DNA of 64,000 nt from Crambe crambe (GCA_963924555.1 OZ004584.1:4277001-4341000); one strand, 5' to 3'; numbered from the stretch's first letter, positions 1 through 12,900 are shown. Program-made: numbers and translations. Notes: generated from the letters alone by a model not told the origin.

Positions 1-2902
1 TATACCGAGGCAAACTAGAAAGGTATTTTTCATAATGAGCTGGATCAGGAGTATATGTACCCAGATCCAAGGTATGATACTCACTGACCTCATCATCTAG
101 AATTTGACTGGACTGCTCAACAGTAGCCTCACTTGCTGTATCTATGTCACTTTCATCCTCATCTCTATCACTCTCATCTCCCACTTGCTGGAGTTCTTCA
201 ACAGATTTGTGTTGGTTAGGGTTCGGTGTGCTCATCTGGATTGCATGCAAATAAGTTTTTCTCATTACTGGGTCTGCAAAGAAACCAAGCCACTCCTCAA
301 GAGCTAGAAGATGTTGCCGCTCAGATTGTAAATAGTGAAACAATTGAGAATAATGCATAGGATGAATGATGTCATCATGATCATCAATATCTCGAAGAAG
401 TACATGTCTACAATTTGCCTTCTTCTCACAATACTTCCGTACTACTTCATAATCAAACTCTCTCACACTTTTCTCCGTAGAACGCTTTTTTTGGTGGATG
501 TATTTTGGTACTTTGACTTTACGTCTTTTATGGACCAAATTCAGTTTACTTAATTTTTCACTTCGACTTCTGCCCCCAATACGGATAACATTAATATCTT
601 CAATCTTGGTACCTTTATAAATGGGGCTCTCCACAATCCCTTCAAGAAACTGATCCAGAGCATGGTTGGTATGGCACATCACTAAAATAGGTGACTTGCC
701 TCCATCAGTATTCCAAATATTCTTATTGAGTAACAAGGCTTCAACAATCTTCAGACCAATATAAGTCTTTCCTGTGCCCGGTGGACCTTGAATAACGGCA
801 ATTTCTTGTGTTAGTGCCATTTGAAGGGATTTGAGCTGTGAACTATCAAATTCTGTTTGATCATAAGAGGGCCAATGCTCGAGGTTTGTGGGTTCATGAA
901 TAAGCAAACACTTAGTCTTACTTATAGTCTTGTGAGAGGTAGTTTTCTGATCAGAAGGGCTAAGCAGATCGAGAGAGTCACGTTTTGCTTTAAGCCTTTT
1001 AATCGAACTATCTTTTCCTTCTTCAGTTAGTATGCAGCTCAAATTATATGGCTGCTCTGTAGAACTTTTTTTCAGATACTCAGGCTGATCAACGATGTTA
1101 TAATCTCCAGTGACAAGATAGTTACCAAAGGGCATTGTGTTAACCTCCGCAGTATGGAGAGTACATAGAATGTGGTAGCTAGCTTCAAAGTAAGCATGAG
1201 GTTCAATCATAACAAATGCATTTTCTTTCCCACTCAAGGACAGAGTTTTCACTCTATTTTGAAACTGTACTACCAAAAATCCTTTATGAATTTGGTCTCG
1301 GTTCCTCACAATAGCAAAGAATACTTTATCAGTGAAGTTATCATCTTCTGGTGAGAGACAAAGAAGAGAACCAGGAAGAAGACGTTTGTGGTTCTTGCAA
1401 CGCTTGCCTGAAAAATCAAGTTTTATTCTATAACATGAACCATCCCGCTGGTTTAAAATTGGTTCTTTGATGAGCACATTTTTATAAACATGAATATTGC
1501 TTATCTTTCTGCCCCTTTTCGCATCAAAACGGTAATCACAGATACCATTTCTTAATGGTCCTATAAAATCCTCCCGTAGTAGATGGAACTGCACACTGAA
1601 ATAATGAGACCAGTCAATATAGCCCCCATGAATTTTATTGCTTTGTAGAGGAGGCTTCTTTCGTGTGTGTATTTCATACCACTGAGGAAGAATCTGGACA
1701 TTTTTGTACTGAGAATTATCCCATCGATCATCCACATGTTCACTTGGTTTAAGTTGTTTAGAATGCTGTTCCCTTGCATTATCGTGGAGTGTTACAATAT
1801 CTTTTAGAACGGCTTGGATAGATTCTCTATTTTCAGTAGTGCACTTTTCAGAAAGTTCTTTCGCTGTACTCTGAAATTCATCAACAGGTAGAGAAGACCA
1901 AGTTGAATCTGGTAATGACAGCAAAACTTTATGAAACAGTTCGGAAATCCATTTAATTTTATCTTCTGCATTTAATTTGCTGTGAGTTTGATGGCTACTG
2001 TTTTGGCAGAGATCTTTAACATATTTTGTTAGTTTCATCTGAAATGCAACACATCTTTCACTAAAAACTTCTCCTAAGATTTGGGTGGTTTTGGTATTAG
2101 AACCTAAAGTACTGGCTGCTTTAGAAAGCAAAATAATAATTGCATCCATGACACCTGGCTTATCCAGAATCGGGTGCCTCACATTCTCAAGTGTTACCTG
2201 AAATGCTTTAATTTTACTATGAATTTCACTAACAATTGTATCCGGATCTTTTGAAAAAAGAGACATGATATTTCCCTCCGAAAAGCTCTCAACATTATTG
2301 AGCCATGATATATCATCTGGAAACTTTTCATTCTTAGATATCAAATGATCACTCCTGGAATGATATGAATGGTGGACATTTTTTTTGCAACTTTGTGTAA
2401 TTGTGTGCTTTGTAGCTGATGAAGATGGCTTGTTGAGCCTAGGTTTCTTAATGGTATGTTGTTGTATGGACAGTTCTCTATTCTGATGCTTGCCCAAGCA
2501 AGACTTTCTTTGGAGTTCAAAGTGTTCTGTGCTGGAATGTGATGATTTTTTTATTCTTGGAGTTGTAGTTGATAAGGGTCTTTCACTAGATGCTGTGGAA
2601 TGGGATCCTTTTGGACAGGGTCGCTTTGCAGCATGTGGGTCATCTGACAGCTCATCTCTATCACAGCGTTTACCTAAATGAGGTATCTTCCTTGTACCAC
2701 ATGGTTCCTTTGGATCCTGTACTTGAAACCTAGATGTTTGGCTCGGAACTGGTGTATATTGCTGTCTATCTGAATTTACTTTCAATGAATAATCAGGGTC
2801 ATACTTGAGTGAGTGCTTAGAAAAGGCTCCTTCTCTTCTAAAGTTGGCTGAGGATTTGGGGTACATTTTTTTTTGCTTCCCAGACACATTGACACCAGCC
2901 AT
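1..2902 (-). CDS. ZNFX1-like SF1 helicase B, left copy (3' part outside window)
   Basis: Reverse-strand frame open from ATG at 2,902 to the window edge (967 codons), so the gene is partial. The encoded start, MAGVNVSGKQKKMYPK, matches the right-arm B gene. Residues 1-210 are basic and Ser/Thr-rich. The Walker A motif GPPGTGKT lies near residue 706 (about 765-790), followed by a CYTNHALDQFLEG motif (Ia). This is the superfamily 1 Upf1-like helicase fold of NFX1-type zinc finger-containing protein 1. ZNFX1 acts in small-RNA inheritance in nematodes and as an antiviral RNA sensor in vertebrates; that role here is inferred. No stop breaks the visible frame. From about 560 down to 1 it differs strongly from the right copy, including an acidic Asp/Glu/Ser linker with indels. 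A splice acceptor (ggttgcag) lies 6 bases before the ATG. Confidence 0.88.
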   Translation of the reverse strand, partial: MAGVNVSGKQKKMYPKSSANFRREGAFSKHSLKYDPDYSLKVNSDRQQYTPVPSQTSRFQVQDPKEPCGTRKIPHLGKRCDRDELSDDPHAAKRPCPKGSHSTASSERPLSTTTPRIKKSSHSSTEHFELQRKSCLGKHQNRELSIQQHTIKKPRLNKPSSSATKHTITQSCKKNVHHSYHSRSDHLISKNEKFPDDISWLNNVESFSEGNIMSLFSKDPDTIVSEIHSKIKAFQVTLENVRHPILDKPGVMDAIIILLSKAASTLGSNTKTTQILGEVFSERCVAFQMKLTKYVKDLCQNSSHQTHSKLNAEDKIKWISELFHKVLLSLPDSTWSSLPVDEFQSTAKELSEKCTTENRESIQAVLKDIVTLHDNAREQHSKQLKPSEHVDDRWDNSQYKNVQILPQWYEIHTRKKPPLQSNKIHGGYIDWSHYFSVQFHLLREDFIGPLRNGICDYRFDAKRGRKISNIHVYKNVLIKEPILNQRDGSCYRIKLDFSGKRCKNHKRLLPGSLLCLSPEDDNFTDKVFFAIVRNRDQIHKGFLVVQFQNRVKTLSLSGKENAFVMIEPHAYFEASYHILCTLHTAEVNTMPFGNYLVTGDYNIVDQPEYLKKSSTEQPYNLSCILTEEGKDSSIKRLKAKRDSLDLLSPSDQKTTSHKTISKTKCLLIHEPTNLEHWPSYDQTEFDSSQLKSLQMALTQEIAVIQGPPGTGKTYIGLKIVEALLLNKNIWNTDGGKSPILVMCHTNHALDQFLEGIVESPIYKGTKIEDINVIRIGGRSRSEKLSKLNLVHKRRKVKVPKYIHQKKRSTEKSVREFDYEVVRKYCEKKANCRHVLLRDIDDHDDIIHPMHYSQLFHYLQSERQHLLALEEWLGFFADPVMRKTYLHAIQMSTPNPNQHKSVEELQQVGDESDRDEDESDIDTASEATVEQSSQILDDEVSEYHTLDLGTYTPDPAHYEKYLSSLPRY

Positions 2903-3204
2903 CTTTCCTGCAACCAGCAACTATTAACAGCAAATCTGCAAGAATTTGACACTATTTTAAAACATTTTTAGTGTGTACATTAATTACAGAGAATGAGTAA
3001 TATAGCTAACTTCAAAGAATAATACATTTGCCTAAACGAGTTCAATGATTTGTGCCAGATGATAAGGTTTAGTGCATGTGCAAATTGATTTATCTACAGC
3101 GGATGAATAAAACGACTTCAACAAAATTAATAATGTTGTTTACATGAATAAATTAGCTAATTTTTGCCAGATGAAAAAATATTGCAGTGCATGTGCAAAT
3201 TGAG
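2903..3204. other. A-B intergenic spacer, left copy
   Basis: Only about 300 bases separate the stop of A from the ATG of B. Read in gene direction it holds two diverged tandem units of about 115 bp, each starting CAATTTGCACATGCACT, followed by two candidate splice acceptors (cttgcag and ggttgcag) just before B. I see no AATAAA signal in gene sense. It differs from the right-arm spacer at about three positions only. Confidence 0.7.
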
Positions 3205-6200
3205 TTACATCCGATTTAATTCTTCTGGATCAAAATTGGCAAGATTAGCTGCTTCTGACCAGGCAGGGTGTCGTGAACCATCCATTTCAGGTGCATGCTC
3301 GTTGCCAGCAGCTAGAGTGTGACTTTGCCCTCCAATCTCAGCCTTACATTCGGGACATTTAGATGCTTGCATTGCCCCTCCGCATTCACCAATACAGTAG
3401 ATGTGACCATTTGGACACTTGTACCAGTGTCCTTTCTTGAATCCCATAGCTTTAACAATCGAAACCCTTTCACGTTCAGACATGCCATCGACATGATACG
3501 ATTCACTAAATTTCTTGATCAACTCAAGTAAAGATTCTTCACTTTCTTCAGAAAGTTTTTCTTGTTTCCAGCCACTGTAATGTAATTGCTGAACTGCTTG
3601 TGATATTTTCTGTTCATCTCCACGAGTAAGTGTACACTTATTAACATATAGTTTACACAGCAAATCACACATTTTAGTTGCACAAGACAGCCTGCGTATC
3701 TCACTAATGACATCAGATATTTGCTGTTGAGAAAGAAAATCTTGCATTACAAAGGTGTTGATGACTTTCAAACGCTCGACAATGGAGTTAACATCACATA
3801 TGACATGCTTAGATTTTAATTTAGAAGCCAGATCGCTATCAATAGTGCAAATGATCTTTTTCACTTCTGCAACATTAGTTAAATTGGCTACTTGAACTGA
3901 TATAGTGTTAACTTGGTATGGGTGGAGGTTTTTATTATTCAAGCTCTTTGAAATTTCCTCTAAAGCTGTGGAGATCTCTGCATCTGGAAACCCTCTGGCT
4001 GCTTTTACTAGTTTTCGAAATTGCTGAAGTACATCATCTTTTGGCTGGATTTGCTTCTTCTTTATTTCTTCCACATCCTCTCTATTTTTTTGACCTGATC
4101 ACAGTAGCGCAGTGATGTCCGTATCGAAGTTTTACACTTGGGACATAATGGAAATTTTATCTCACCTTCGACATTACTGCTGTCTTCAATCCATTTGTCG
4201 AGCCCAGTAACTTCAATGAGATGGCCACACTCTTCTAATTTGATGAAGCGAGCTCCTTCATCATCCTCTTTGCCAAAAAATACTTCACACACCTCTTCTT
4301 TGTTGCAAACACGGCAGAGATCTGGACACTTTTCTCCACACAGGCTGATACATTCATGGCCACAGCTTAGTTTCTTGTCACAAGGAGCATTACAAGGTGG
4401 ACGATTGCAGAGTTGACCACAAGGCTTAGTACACTTGTAGTGCTGACACTGCCACTCACAAGGCTCCATGCAGGGATCACATGGCTCATAGCATTTCTTA
4501 GGACAGTAGCTGTGCACACAGAAGATATTGCACTTTTTGACACAAGGGGGACAAATGGACGCACAGGGAAATCCACATGTGTGACCACATACCAGCTGAC
4601 GGCTGCATTTTTGCTGACAACGCACATGAAGACGACCCTCATAACAGTCACCACAAGTACCGACACATTGGTCACCACATTCTAACACAACATCACAGTT
4701 CACCTGGCATTTGATCTGGTCTACTGACAAGTAGCAAGAATCATTTACTACATGCCCACATGGCAGATGTTTTTCAGCCAAGGCCATACATTTAAAACTG
4801 CAAGGCTCAGAGCACTTGTTTCGACATGCATGGCCACATTCCAAACGCTTTTTACAAGGGAGAAAACAGGAAAAGTTAGTGGAATTTGATTCTGAACATT
4901 TTACAGATATGGCCGTCTTATGAGGACAGGTAGAAACTATTTTCTTGATTACCTCTGAGCAGGGTTTACATCCAGCTGCAGTTGAGCATTCATGGCATTT
5001 AAACTTGCATTCATGCCCACAAGGTAGTACCCTTGAGCAAACTTCTAGGCACTTATAATTAGCATGATCAGTGTCATTGGTATGACAGATACGAGAGCAA
5101 ATGTGCCCACAGGTCAGGGTCTTCTTACATGGCCTATCACAACCTCCCTCAGGGCACTTAAGGAAATCCTCAGGCATTTCAGCAAAAACCTTGCGCTTAC
5201 TATGAATCCGGCAATACAGGGGGAGTGCTTTGCCAACACAATGATTTTGCTCTAAAACAGCTATTATTTGAGGCCAAAGTGTTTTCTTTTTGTTTCTCAA
5301 CATGGAGAGGTTGCCTATCAGGTAAAGGGCCTTTTTGGCACGTGATAGTGCAACACATATTCTGTTTGGAATCTTCAAGAAACCTATATTCTGGTCAGGA
5401 TTGCTGCGTACAAGTGACAGGAGAATGATGTCATTTTCTTCACCTTGGAAATCATCCACAGCTGCTACGCGAACACCTTCAAAGTCCTTCCTTCGCATCT
5501 TCCTCTTCAGTTCGAGAAGCTGACCCTGATACATGGTTAAAATAGTGATCACTCCAGGCTGGTAGCCTTGCTTCAAGAGATAGTGACAAAGCTTAACCAG
5601 GTAATCAGCCTCAAATGGATTCACATGAGTGGTGGTATCACTGTCTTTTCTAGATATCTCTGGCTGATTGTGGTTGATAAAGTACACATCTTTGGCTATG
5701 CCCCGGATTCGATCACACTTTTTAACTGAATCATGATCTTCGAGATCATCATAAATACTGGGGTGAATTAGGCTTGATATCGCTGGCCTCATGCGATGCT
5801 GTACAGTGAGAGATACATACGGAAGTCCATTTCTGATGAGCCTTTCAAAGAGAGAAACTGACATATTGTATTGGACTTCAAGGTCATAACAGTTGGGCTT
5901 AGGCTGTAACTGTTTGTGGTCGCCAATAAGAACTAGCTGTTGAACACTGGGGGCTAAAGATGTCACAATATGTGCTTCAAAGATTTCAGCTGCCTCTTCA
6001 AAAATGACCACCTTGGGATTGATATGCTTGAAGAAATGATGATGCTTGGCTGTTCCAGTTGTAGTGATACCAATCACATCACAGCCATGAAGCACACACT
6101 CATCAACTTCACGAGAGATATCAGTGTGGCTCATACATGCTTGATTGTACTGCTCAGTGTGAATTCTTTCATATTCTTGACACCAGAAGTTGTAAAGCTG

Positions 6201-9020
6201 CCATCTCTTGTCTATAGGAAGCATCCATACATCTCTTATTTCCTGAGCATCTTTAGCCGACATTGGCTTGGCTTTGAAATTAGTGGCACCTTTCTTTTGT
6301 TCATTCCGATCAGTCTGATCTCTTTTAGTGGATAGCTTTGATCCTGTAGTATCCGGGCTGAGGAATTCTATTTCCTCTCCTTCAAGAATACGATCTTCTT
6401 CGATCATTTTAGCTTCGTTATCGACTTGAATGTAGCTATCATCAACTTCAGCCAGCCCATATTCACCAGCATCATATTCGTCAGTATCCATTGGTTCTTC
6501 AATTTTACTATGAGGTTGTGCTAACTCAGGTTGATATAAATCAAGCCATAAATCAAGTTCCTTTCTGGATATAGGATATGATCCATCAGATAACTGTTGG
6601 TAGTGTCGATCATGCATCATATCTTTTAAGTCTTGTAACTCCAATAATTGGTGTTCACCATCTGAAGGAGATTTGAACACCTTGTTGATAAGATTTCTGT
6701 GCTGTGCTACCATATTGTAAGACCTACCCCATTTCTTCAGTAGGCCCTGAGGAAGCACATTACTGACTTTATACTCATTCACTTTATTCCGCAAAATACA
6801 TCCAGTTAGTTTGTCATTTTTACACCTACCCCCTATGCGGACAATATTAGGTGTTTGGTCTCCTATACGCAAGTTTAAGATGCCTTCCAAGAATTGATCG
6901 AGAGCATGGTTAGTGTAGCACACCACCAGAATAGGGGCTTCCCTGTTTCGATCCCAAACAGAGCGGTTACGAAGAAAAGCTTCCACTATTTTCAGACCGA
7001 TGAAGGTCTTGCCAGTTCCTGGAGGACCTTGAATAACTGAAACTTCCTTGGTGAGTGCCATCTTGAGGGCTTCAAGCTGCGACTGGTCTAAACAAGTGGT
7101 TTCAGCTGCTGGCCAACTGGATTCATTGTGGAGTGTGATCACAGACCTCACACAAAGGATTTCGCTAAGGTCAAACCTCAACTGCTTTTGGTATAAGGAA
7201 TAGGAAGGGGGAAGAATGTTACTTAGAGGCCTTGATCCTATAATATAAGGTTTAAATGGGATCTGATCACATGCTGAAGAGATCTCCTGAAGCCTGTTAA
7301 GAAAGTGGCAATAAGCTTCAAAATAGGCTGTTGACTCGACCATGGTGAACACTTTATTAGGATCAACCTGGAAACCACTGGCTTCGCCTTCAAACTTGAT
7401 TATCAAGCATCCTTCCTGGAGAAGATTGGGATCTCTTTTCGCCACAGTAGCAAAGACCATTGAATGCTGGAACTCGTCTGTGGATAGGCAAAGCAAAGAA
7501 CCGTAAATCAAACGGCGAGAGTGTTCCCAATTTACCCTCTTCAACCTGCTGACATCAAACCAAATCTCAAAACCAATTCCTGAAGGAAGGCATACAGGAT
7601 TAAGAACATGGACTTGTTCATAGATTATGATATCCTGTGAGGATTTAGCTAGACCAGGGGTACAGTAATGCTGGATTCCATGACGCAGGGGCCTCACGAA
7701 ATCCTCACGCAGCAAGCGATACTGGACATCCAGGTAATGATCCCAGTTAGAGTATGATCCAATCACGAGATTTTTTCTGAGATAAATTTCATCATCCTTA
7801 GAATGCAGTTCATGATGTGATGGAAGAATAGCAAGATCAGTGAAGTGTTCTGGTGGTTCAGCATAAACCTCCATATTTTCTGGAAAGGCAGTAGCCAGCC
7901 TTTCTTGAGCAAGCTTGAACTCTTTGTCAAGGTTTTTGGCCTTTTGTTCAAGAGTGCCTAGATTTTCTCCCTGTTTCATAAGCCTTTCAATTGTTGCTTG
8001 TATCAAAAGCAAGGGGAAGGTGCTGAGAATCGTTTGTGGGATAATCTTAATGACTCTGCTACCAATTTCAAGGAGGTAATCAAGATACTGTAGGTTATCA
8101 CGCTTAGCAGTCACCATCTCCTTGATCAAGAGTTCAAGCTTCACTATGAATAAAGCATAGCTTCCATCTGTACTCAGAATCCTGGCAAACGTACGTGAAG
8201 CTATTCTGTCAATATCCTCAGATTTTGTAAGCAGATAAAGTAGTTTTATTAGATGCTTCATCATTATTGGGTTTTTGCAATTCTCGTGTTTATAGGCTGC
8301 TAAGAAACCTGCTTCATTATTATTCACACAAGCCACTACCTTTTCAAAGCTAGACTGAGCTAATGACTGAATGTCTAAGGGTGATAGATACTTGATAGTA
8401 CCTTGACGAGGGTTGGTTCTGGATCGAGCGAAACCATGACCACTACGTGAATAAGAACTAGTAATGGAATCCCGTGTCTGTGAACTGCTATAATGGTGAG
8501 AGCCTCTTGAGCTACCACGTACACCATATGCATTATCAGTACCGGAATCCTTTGATCGTAAACTGCTATGGTGAGAGGTTCTTGAGCTCCCACCATATGA
8601 ATGGGCTCTTGGCTGTGAATTGCTATGGTGAGAGCTTCTTGAGCTACCATGTACACCATATGCGTGATCCGTAAGTACGGAATCCCTTGGCTGTGAATTT
8701 CTATGGTGAGAGCTTCTCGAACTCTCCTCATATGCATGATCCACATGGGCTCTTGGCTTTGAACTGCTATGGTAAGAACTTCTCGAGCTGCCATGTGTAC
8801 CGTTTCCTGAGCTGCTATCATAATATGCATGATCCATATGCAAACTACTACTCTCTGGTGTAGCTCTGCTGTATCCTCCCTGGGATGACAGCATGCCTCT
8901 GTGAGAGGACATATTCGAATCAGAGCTACGTTCTGTTCTTCTTTGCTTGTGTCTTGACTCATGGCTAGGATCTCGCTCGTGTTTATACTTTTCCCCCAAT
9001 CGCCGCTGTAAGTCGTTCAT
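3205..9020 (-). pseudogene. ZNFX1-like SF1 helicase A, left copy, frameshifted before the RZ finger
   Basis: An uninterrupted frame runs from ATG at 9,020 to a stop at 4,062 (1,652 aa); the C-terminal 289 codons continue in another frame (4,074-3,205). Against the right copy one base is missing just after a run of seven A at about 4,083-4,095. Order of parts: SH/SR-rich low-complexity repeats (about 75-190), a helical region (about 215-430), the SF1 helicase with Walker A GPPGTGKT, FEEAAE (motif II), LIGDHKQLQP, VQHRMRP, DDFQGEENDIILLSLVRSN and VALSRAKKALYLIGN, then a cluster of NFX1-type zinc fingers (CGHxC...C). The part lost by the shift holds the RZ finger (HWYKCPNGHIYC...CPEC), known from RNF213 and ZNFX1. 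The product may still be a 1,652-aa protein without the RZ finger. The acceptor ttacag sits directly before the ATG, implying a 5' UTR intron. Confidence 0.88.
8450..8795 (-). repeat. Coding minisatellite in N-terminus of A, left copy (5 units)
   Basis: About five imperfect units of 60-75 bp encode SSRSSHHSSSQPR followed by a variable DHAYG tail. The right copy has about eight units. Because unit lengths are multiples of three the frame is kept, and long antisense and out-of-frame ORFs arise as by-products. Confidence 0.8.
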
Positions 9021-9656
9021 CTGTAAATTTAGTTAGCATTGTTTAGCTACTTTTAAGTGTAGCATAAAAAATTAATAGCTCAGTCCATGCATGCATGTCA
9101 CTTAATTGTGCCAGGTAGATGTACAATTATTAGCTCATGAATTATTTTTGCTCTTTAGTTTTATAAAGCTGTGTTAACTACATTCACGTCATTTTCAAGC
9201 CACAAAGTCACTACAACACATTCTACTCAGTTGAATAGCTGTGTAATAATGGCCAGTTGGAGCGGTGGCAATTTTTCAGTGTGGTGTTATAGTAGACCAG
9301 AAACATGATATGTACTGGCCTAGGCTATACCTTAGCACACGATATTCTCCTGCATGGTTGTGAAGAAAAATTCTGACCAGACACTTGCACATGCACACAC
9401 AACATTGAGGAGATCCTCGAGAGTTTAGTGACAGAACTTGCAGAGCCCTTTCGAAGTCTCTACACCATCTCACTAGCTAGTCAATCATGTTTTCCACCTG
9501 CTGTCTAGCAGCTTTGATAAGCTCACTTGTTATTATAATTATATTGTCCCACTATACATCCTGGTAACTGTTCAAAAGATATTTTGAGAGTAAATGTAAA
9601 AGCTCCTGTGTGGGACAGTACGCTAATTATCAACACCATTTGTTACCTCCATACAC
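9021..9656. other. Upstream region of A, left copy; no gene seen
   Basis: Matches the right arm (about 29,600-30,350) with many small differences. It contains a copy of a dispersed repeat with ends related to TGTTTCTGGTCA (about 9,190-9,380), also found at 29,868-30,072 and 48,003-48,205. A promoter for A should lie here, but I recognise no core element. Confidence 0.5.
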
Positions 9657-9979
9657 TAGCCTCATAGCCAGGCCCAATTAAAAATAGGGCCTGGTATACA
9701 CTGCTTGTGCATACGTGAATTTATTTAACCACAAAACCCTAGACACCAGAGTGATGACTAGCTGATCAGCTGATGATCGATTGACTAGCTAGCTGATACT
9801 TTCCTCTTGATTCTTTAAAATACAGCCATGTGGATATTGATAAACCACACCCATTCTATTACGTACTAGCCCAGGTCGTAATACGGATAGTATCCTATTT
9901 TACTGGAATTCCAGTAAAAACTGGCGCATGCGCAAGCAGCATATACCAGGCCCTAAAAAAGGGCCTGGGTACAAGGCTT
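9657..9979. mobile_element. MULE-like non-autonomous element, 323 bp
   Basis: Terminal inverted repeats begin TAGCCTCATAGCCAGGCCC on the left and, reversed, AAGCCTTGTACCCAGGCCC on the right. The 10-base sequence CTCCATACAC stands on both sides (9,647-9,656 and 9,980-9,989). The right arm has the empty site with a single copy (near 29,545). A 9-10 bp target duplication is typical of Mutator-like elements. There is no coding capacity. Confidence 0.85.
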
Positions 9980-9989
9980 CTCCATACAC

Positions 9990-12900
9990 ATCATGGCATC
10001 ATTCATAGCGTTTCATATGAATTAATTGGTGCATGCACATTATACCAGGCCAGGGTACGAAGTTAGCTAGGTAGATATGCTCATGAAATGATGGCTATGA
10101 ATCAGCCAGAGTCAATATCCACTATTCATAGACAATCACATATTGTATGCAGTAAATTCATCTCATTCTGCCATCCTATTTTTGGTCAATTCTATTTTTA
10201 ATAATCCAATCTACCATAGCTCAGTTTGGTAATCAGTAGCAGCTTTCCATGGCATGATCAAGTCCTCAGGCAATCAGCAATTATAATGCACATTTCATGT
10301 AATCTGTAATCAAGTACAGTGCACAATATTTGGTATGTGACTCTTGCCCGTAATTAATTTGTGTAGAATTGTGTCATGGCCGATGGATATATCTCTACCA
10401 TGAAGACTCCCAATGCTACACAATGTGTGTATGATAATTTAGCTACATACTCATTCTGGAAACAGTGCCCTCAGAAAACCTATAGCTAGATAACCAGACT
10501 GCCTACTAGTTAGCTACTGTAGCTGCAAATACTCGGTGAGATTTTAGCTGTGGACAAATCCATATGCTTGAACTGTTATATGACTGTCTGAAACTAAAGA
10601 GCTGAACTCAGCTAGACCGATCAGGCTGCCTGAATACATTAAAGCAAAGAGCACACACATAACCAGCAGCATGCTAAGTCAGTTCTTCAGGGTTGTAGCT
10701 GGAACAGAGTGCTCCAGTTTATTTAGCATATTTTTTTCCCTTCATAGACTTTAGGACCATTGGCTTCATGATTTTGTTGTAGCTATATGTATAGCTAATT
10801 GAGGGACAAGCCACAAGAATTGCTATTAATGGTGTATACGTAACTGCCAGCTTATTACAGGGCATATAGGAGAAGATGAGACTGGTGATGCTATGATATC
10901 ACCAGGGGACAGATATAGAAGTGGCTGATTGAGAAGACTAAGAAGACTCAAAGTGCAGCTAAAAGTGTGCGCAAGACTATAGCATTTATAGTTCATAGCT
11001 CCATATATAACTATAGTATGATGCTAAACACTATTATAACAATAACTGATTAAATTTACCTCCAGGCCTACTGCATGGACAGGTCACCCCAGTAGCTGCC
11101 ACAAGCAGTGTCAGATGCTAAAATCACTACAATGAAAGAAAAGGGAAAAGTTACAGTTATTATGTACATAACACAAACTGTTATATATACTTACCTCCTG
11201 GCCTACTGGGAAGGTCACCACTACCAATGTCAGATATACTTGATGTAGCTATCTCAGAGCCTTAATCACGAATGGATGCAAGAGTCTCAGAAAGAACCTA
11301 AACCAAAAAAAGATAAGCAATAATTTAATACATCAGATCATCTGATTCAATAATAGAGTTATAGCTACTTGCCTGTCTGCAGTGACAGACACAGGGATTT
11401 TACATGGGTAGTTCTTTTGAATGCATAGTGTAGGGCTTATTATCTACGTAGTTGTAAACACATACAGTACATGCAGAAAGGAGTAACCTCAATATTATCT
11501 GTAATGCCGTGTCATTCAAACTCCATACACACACACATAAAACATACACCCATATACACACAAAAAATGTACTGTCATGGCCATACCAGCCATTGTTCTG
11601 CCATGTGTTGCTTATTTACATCCTGCTGCTGAAAAATAGCACCTCACTATAGACAACTTGCCTTCTCTCATGTGAGACTAGTATATGAAAGGGATGCAGT
11701 GTGGTATCTGCCATGTGTAGGGGAGAGAGATTGGAAGAAAACCACCACCTCTCCCTTAGTCACAGTTTAGATTCTGGAAGATAGAAGCTATACCTCAGAG
11801 ACCAATCAACACAAATTCATAAATCCATGAATCCAACAAATAATGTACTAACTATATTCAAACACCAAATGATATGTATACAGTTGGCTATGTTCACAGT
11901 TAGCTATTGCCATTGATTTTTATATGGGAAAACGGCAAATCTGTATTTCTAGCATCTATATACTTCACCTGTTCCTTGGGAAACCCACAGCAGCGGGTAG
12001 GCCTTGTTATAAGCTAGCTAGTGATACCTAAAATATCAAAATTAATGCTTCTATAACTGTCAGGCTGCACAAGCCTGGCTTCCAGGATCGCTACTATGAG
12101 AATTGTAACTTAATAATTTCCTAGCTATTTTAAAACTCTCCAGCGTTTACAAAGCACCACTTTAGCAGCACTGCCCTACACAATATTGATAGCAGTGTGC
12201 AACCATACCCCTTTATATATGCAAGTCATGTGATCTGTAGTAGCTACGTATAATATAGGTATTCTTGGCAGCAATTCACAAGTGCATGGCCATTATATAT
12301 TGTAGCTAACTGTGTCATATCAATGAAGTGAACTACCTTGCACAGATTTTTCAGTAGGAGTGGCTGTTCATGCAGCTTTATGACATAAAGAAATGCTGCA
12401 GGTAGGGTAGGTGTGGGTATTATGAGTCAGTCCCTATTATGGGTTCACCACTTGATAAGAATCTACAAGAGTTGATACTTTAGATATGAAAATTTAATCA
12501 TTTTTTTGGTCTTTTGATCAAATAAAATCATCCAGAAAATGCCTTATTCATGCATAAACATAATCTTAAATGAGAAGTTTAAAAATGGGTACAATCGTAA
12601 CCAATCTGAATAAAAAAAGCGCAGGGAAGCAATGATGCCACAAGATGGAGTAAAAAATGTATTTTAAAGTAATCTAAGGTTATTATTTTTATTTTGTAGA
12701 AATCTTAGCTACATTATCAATTTTTAGAGACAAAAATCAAGCCAGCGACTCATAATTCATACCTATGACTCATAATACCTTCCTGAGTATGTTATGTAAG
12801 ATCATAACTCCTATCTACAAGATGCAATATTTTTATTACTTTCTCCACACATTAGTTCTACATAACCTATTTTATATCTGGAGCAATTTTCAGGATTCTA

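Noticed and set aside
4138..5523. Plus-strand ORFs of 60-90 aa opposite the zinc-finger part of A
   Set aside because: Antisense shadows of Cys-rich coding sequence; identical shadows occur opposite the right copy.
8375..8962. A 195-aa reverse-strand ORF over the N-terminus of A, and its right-arm relatives (about 30,514-31,203)
   Set aside because: They arise because the in-frame minisatellite keeps several frames open; composition is repeat-driven and the real frame is fixed by the helicase downstream.
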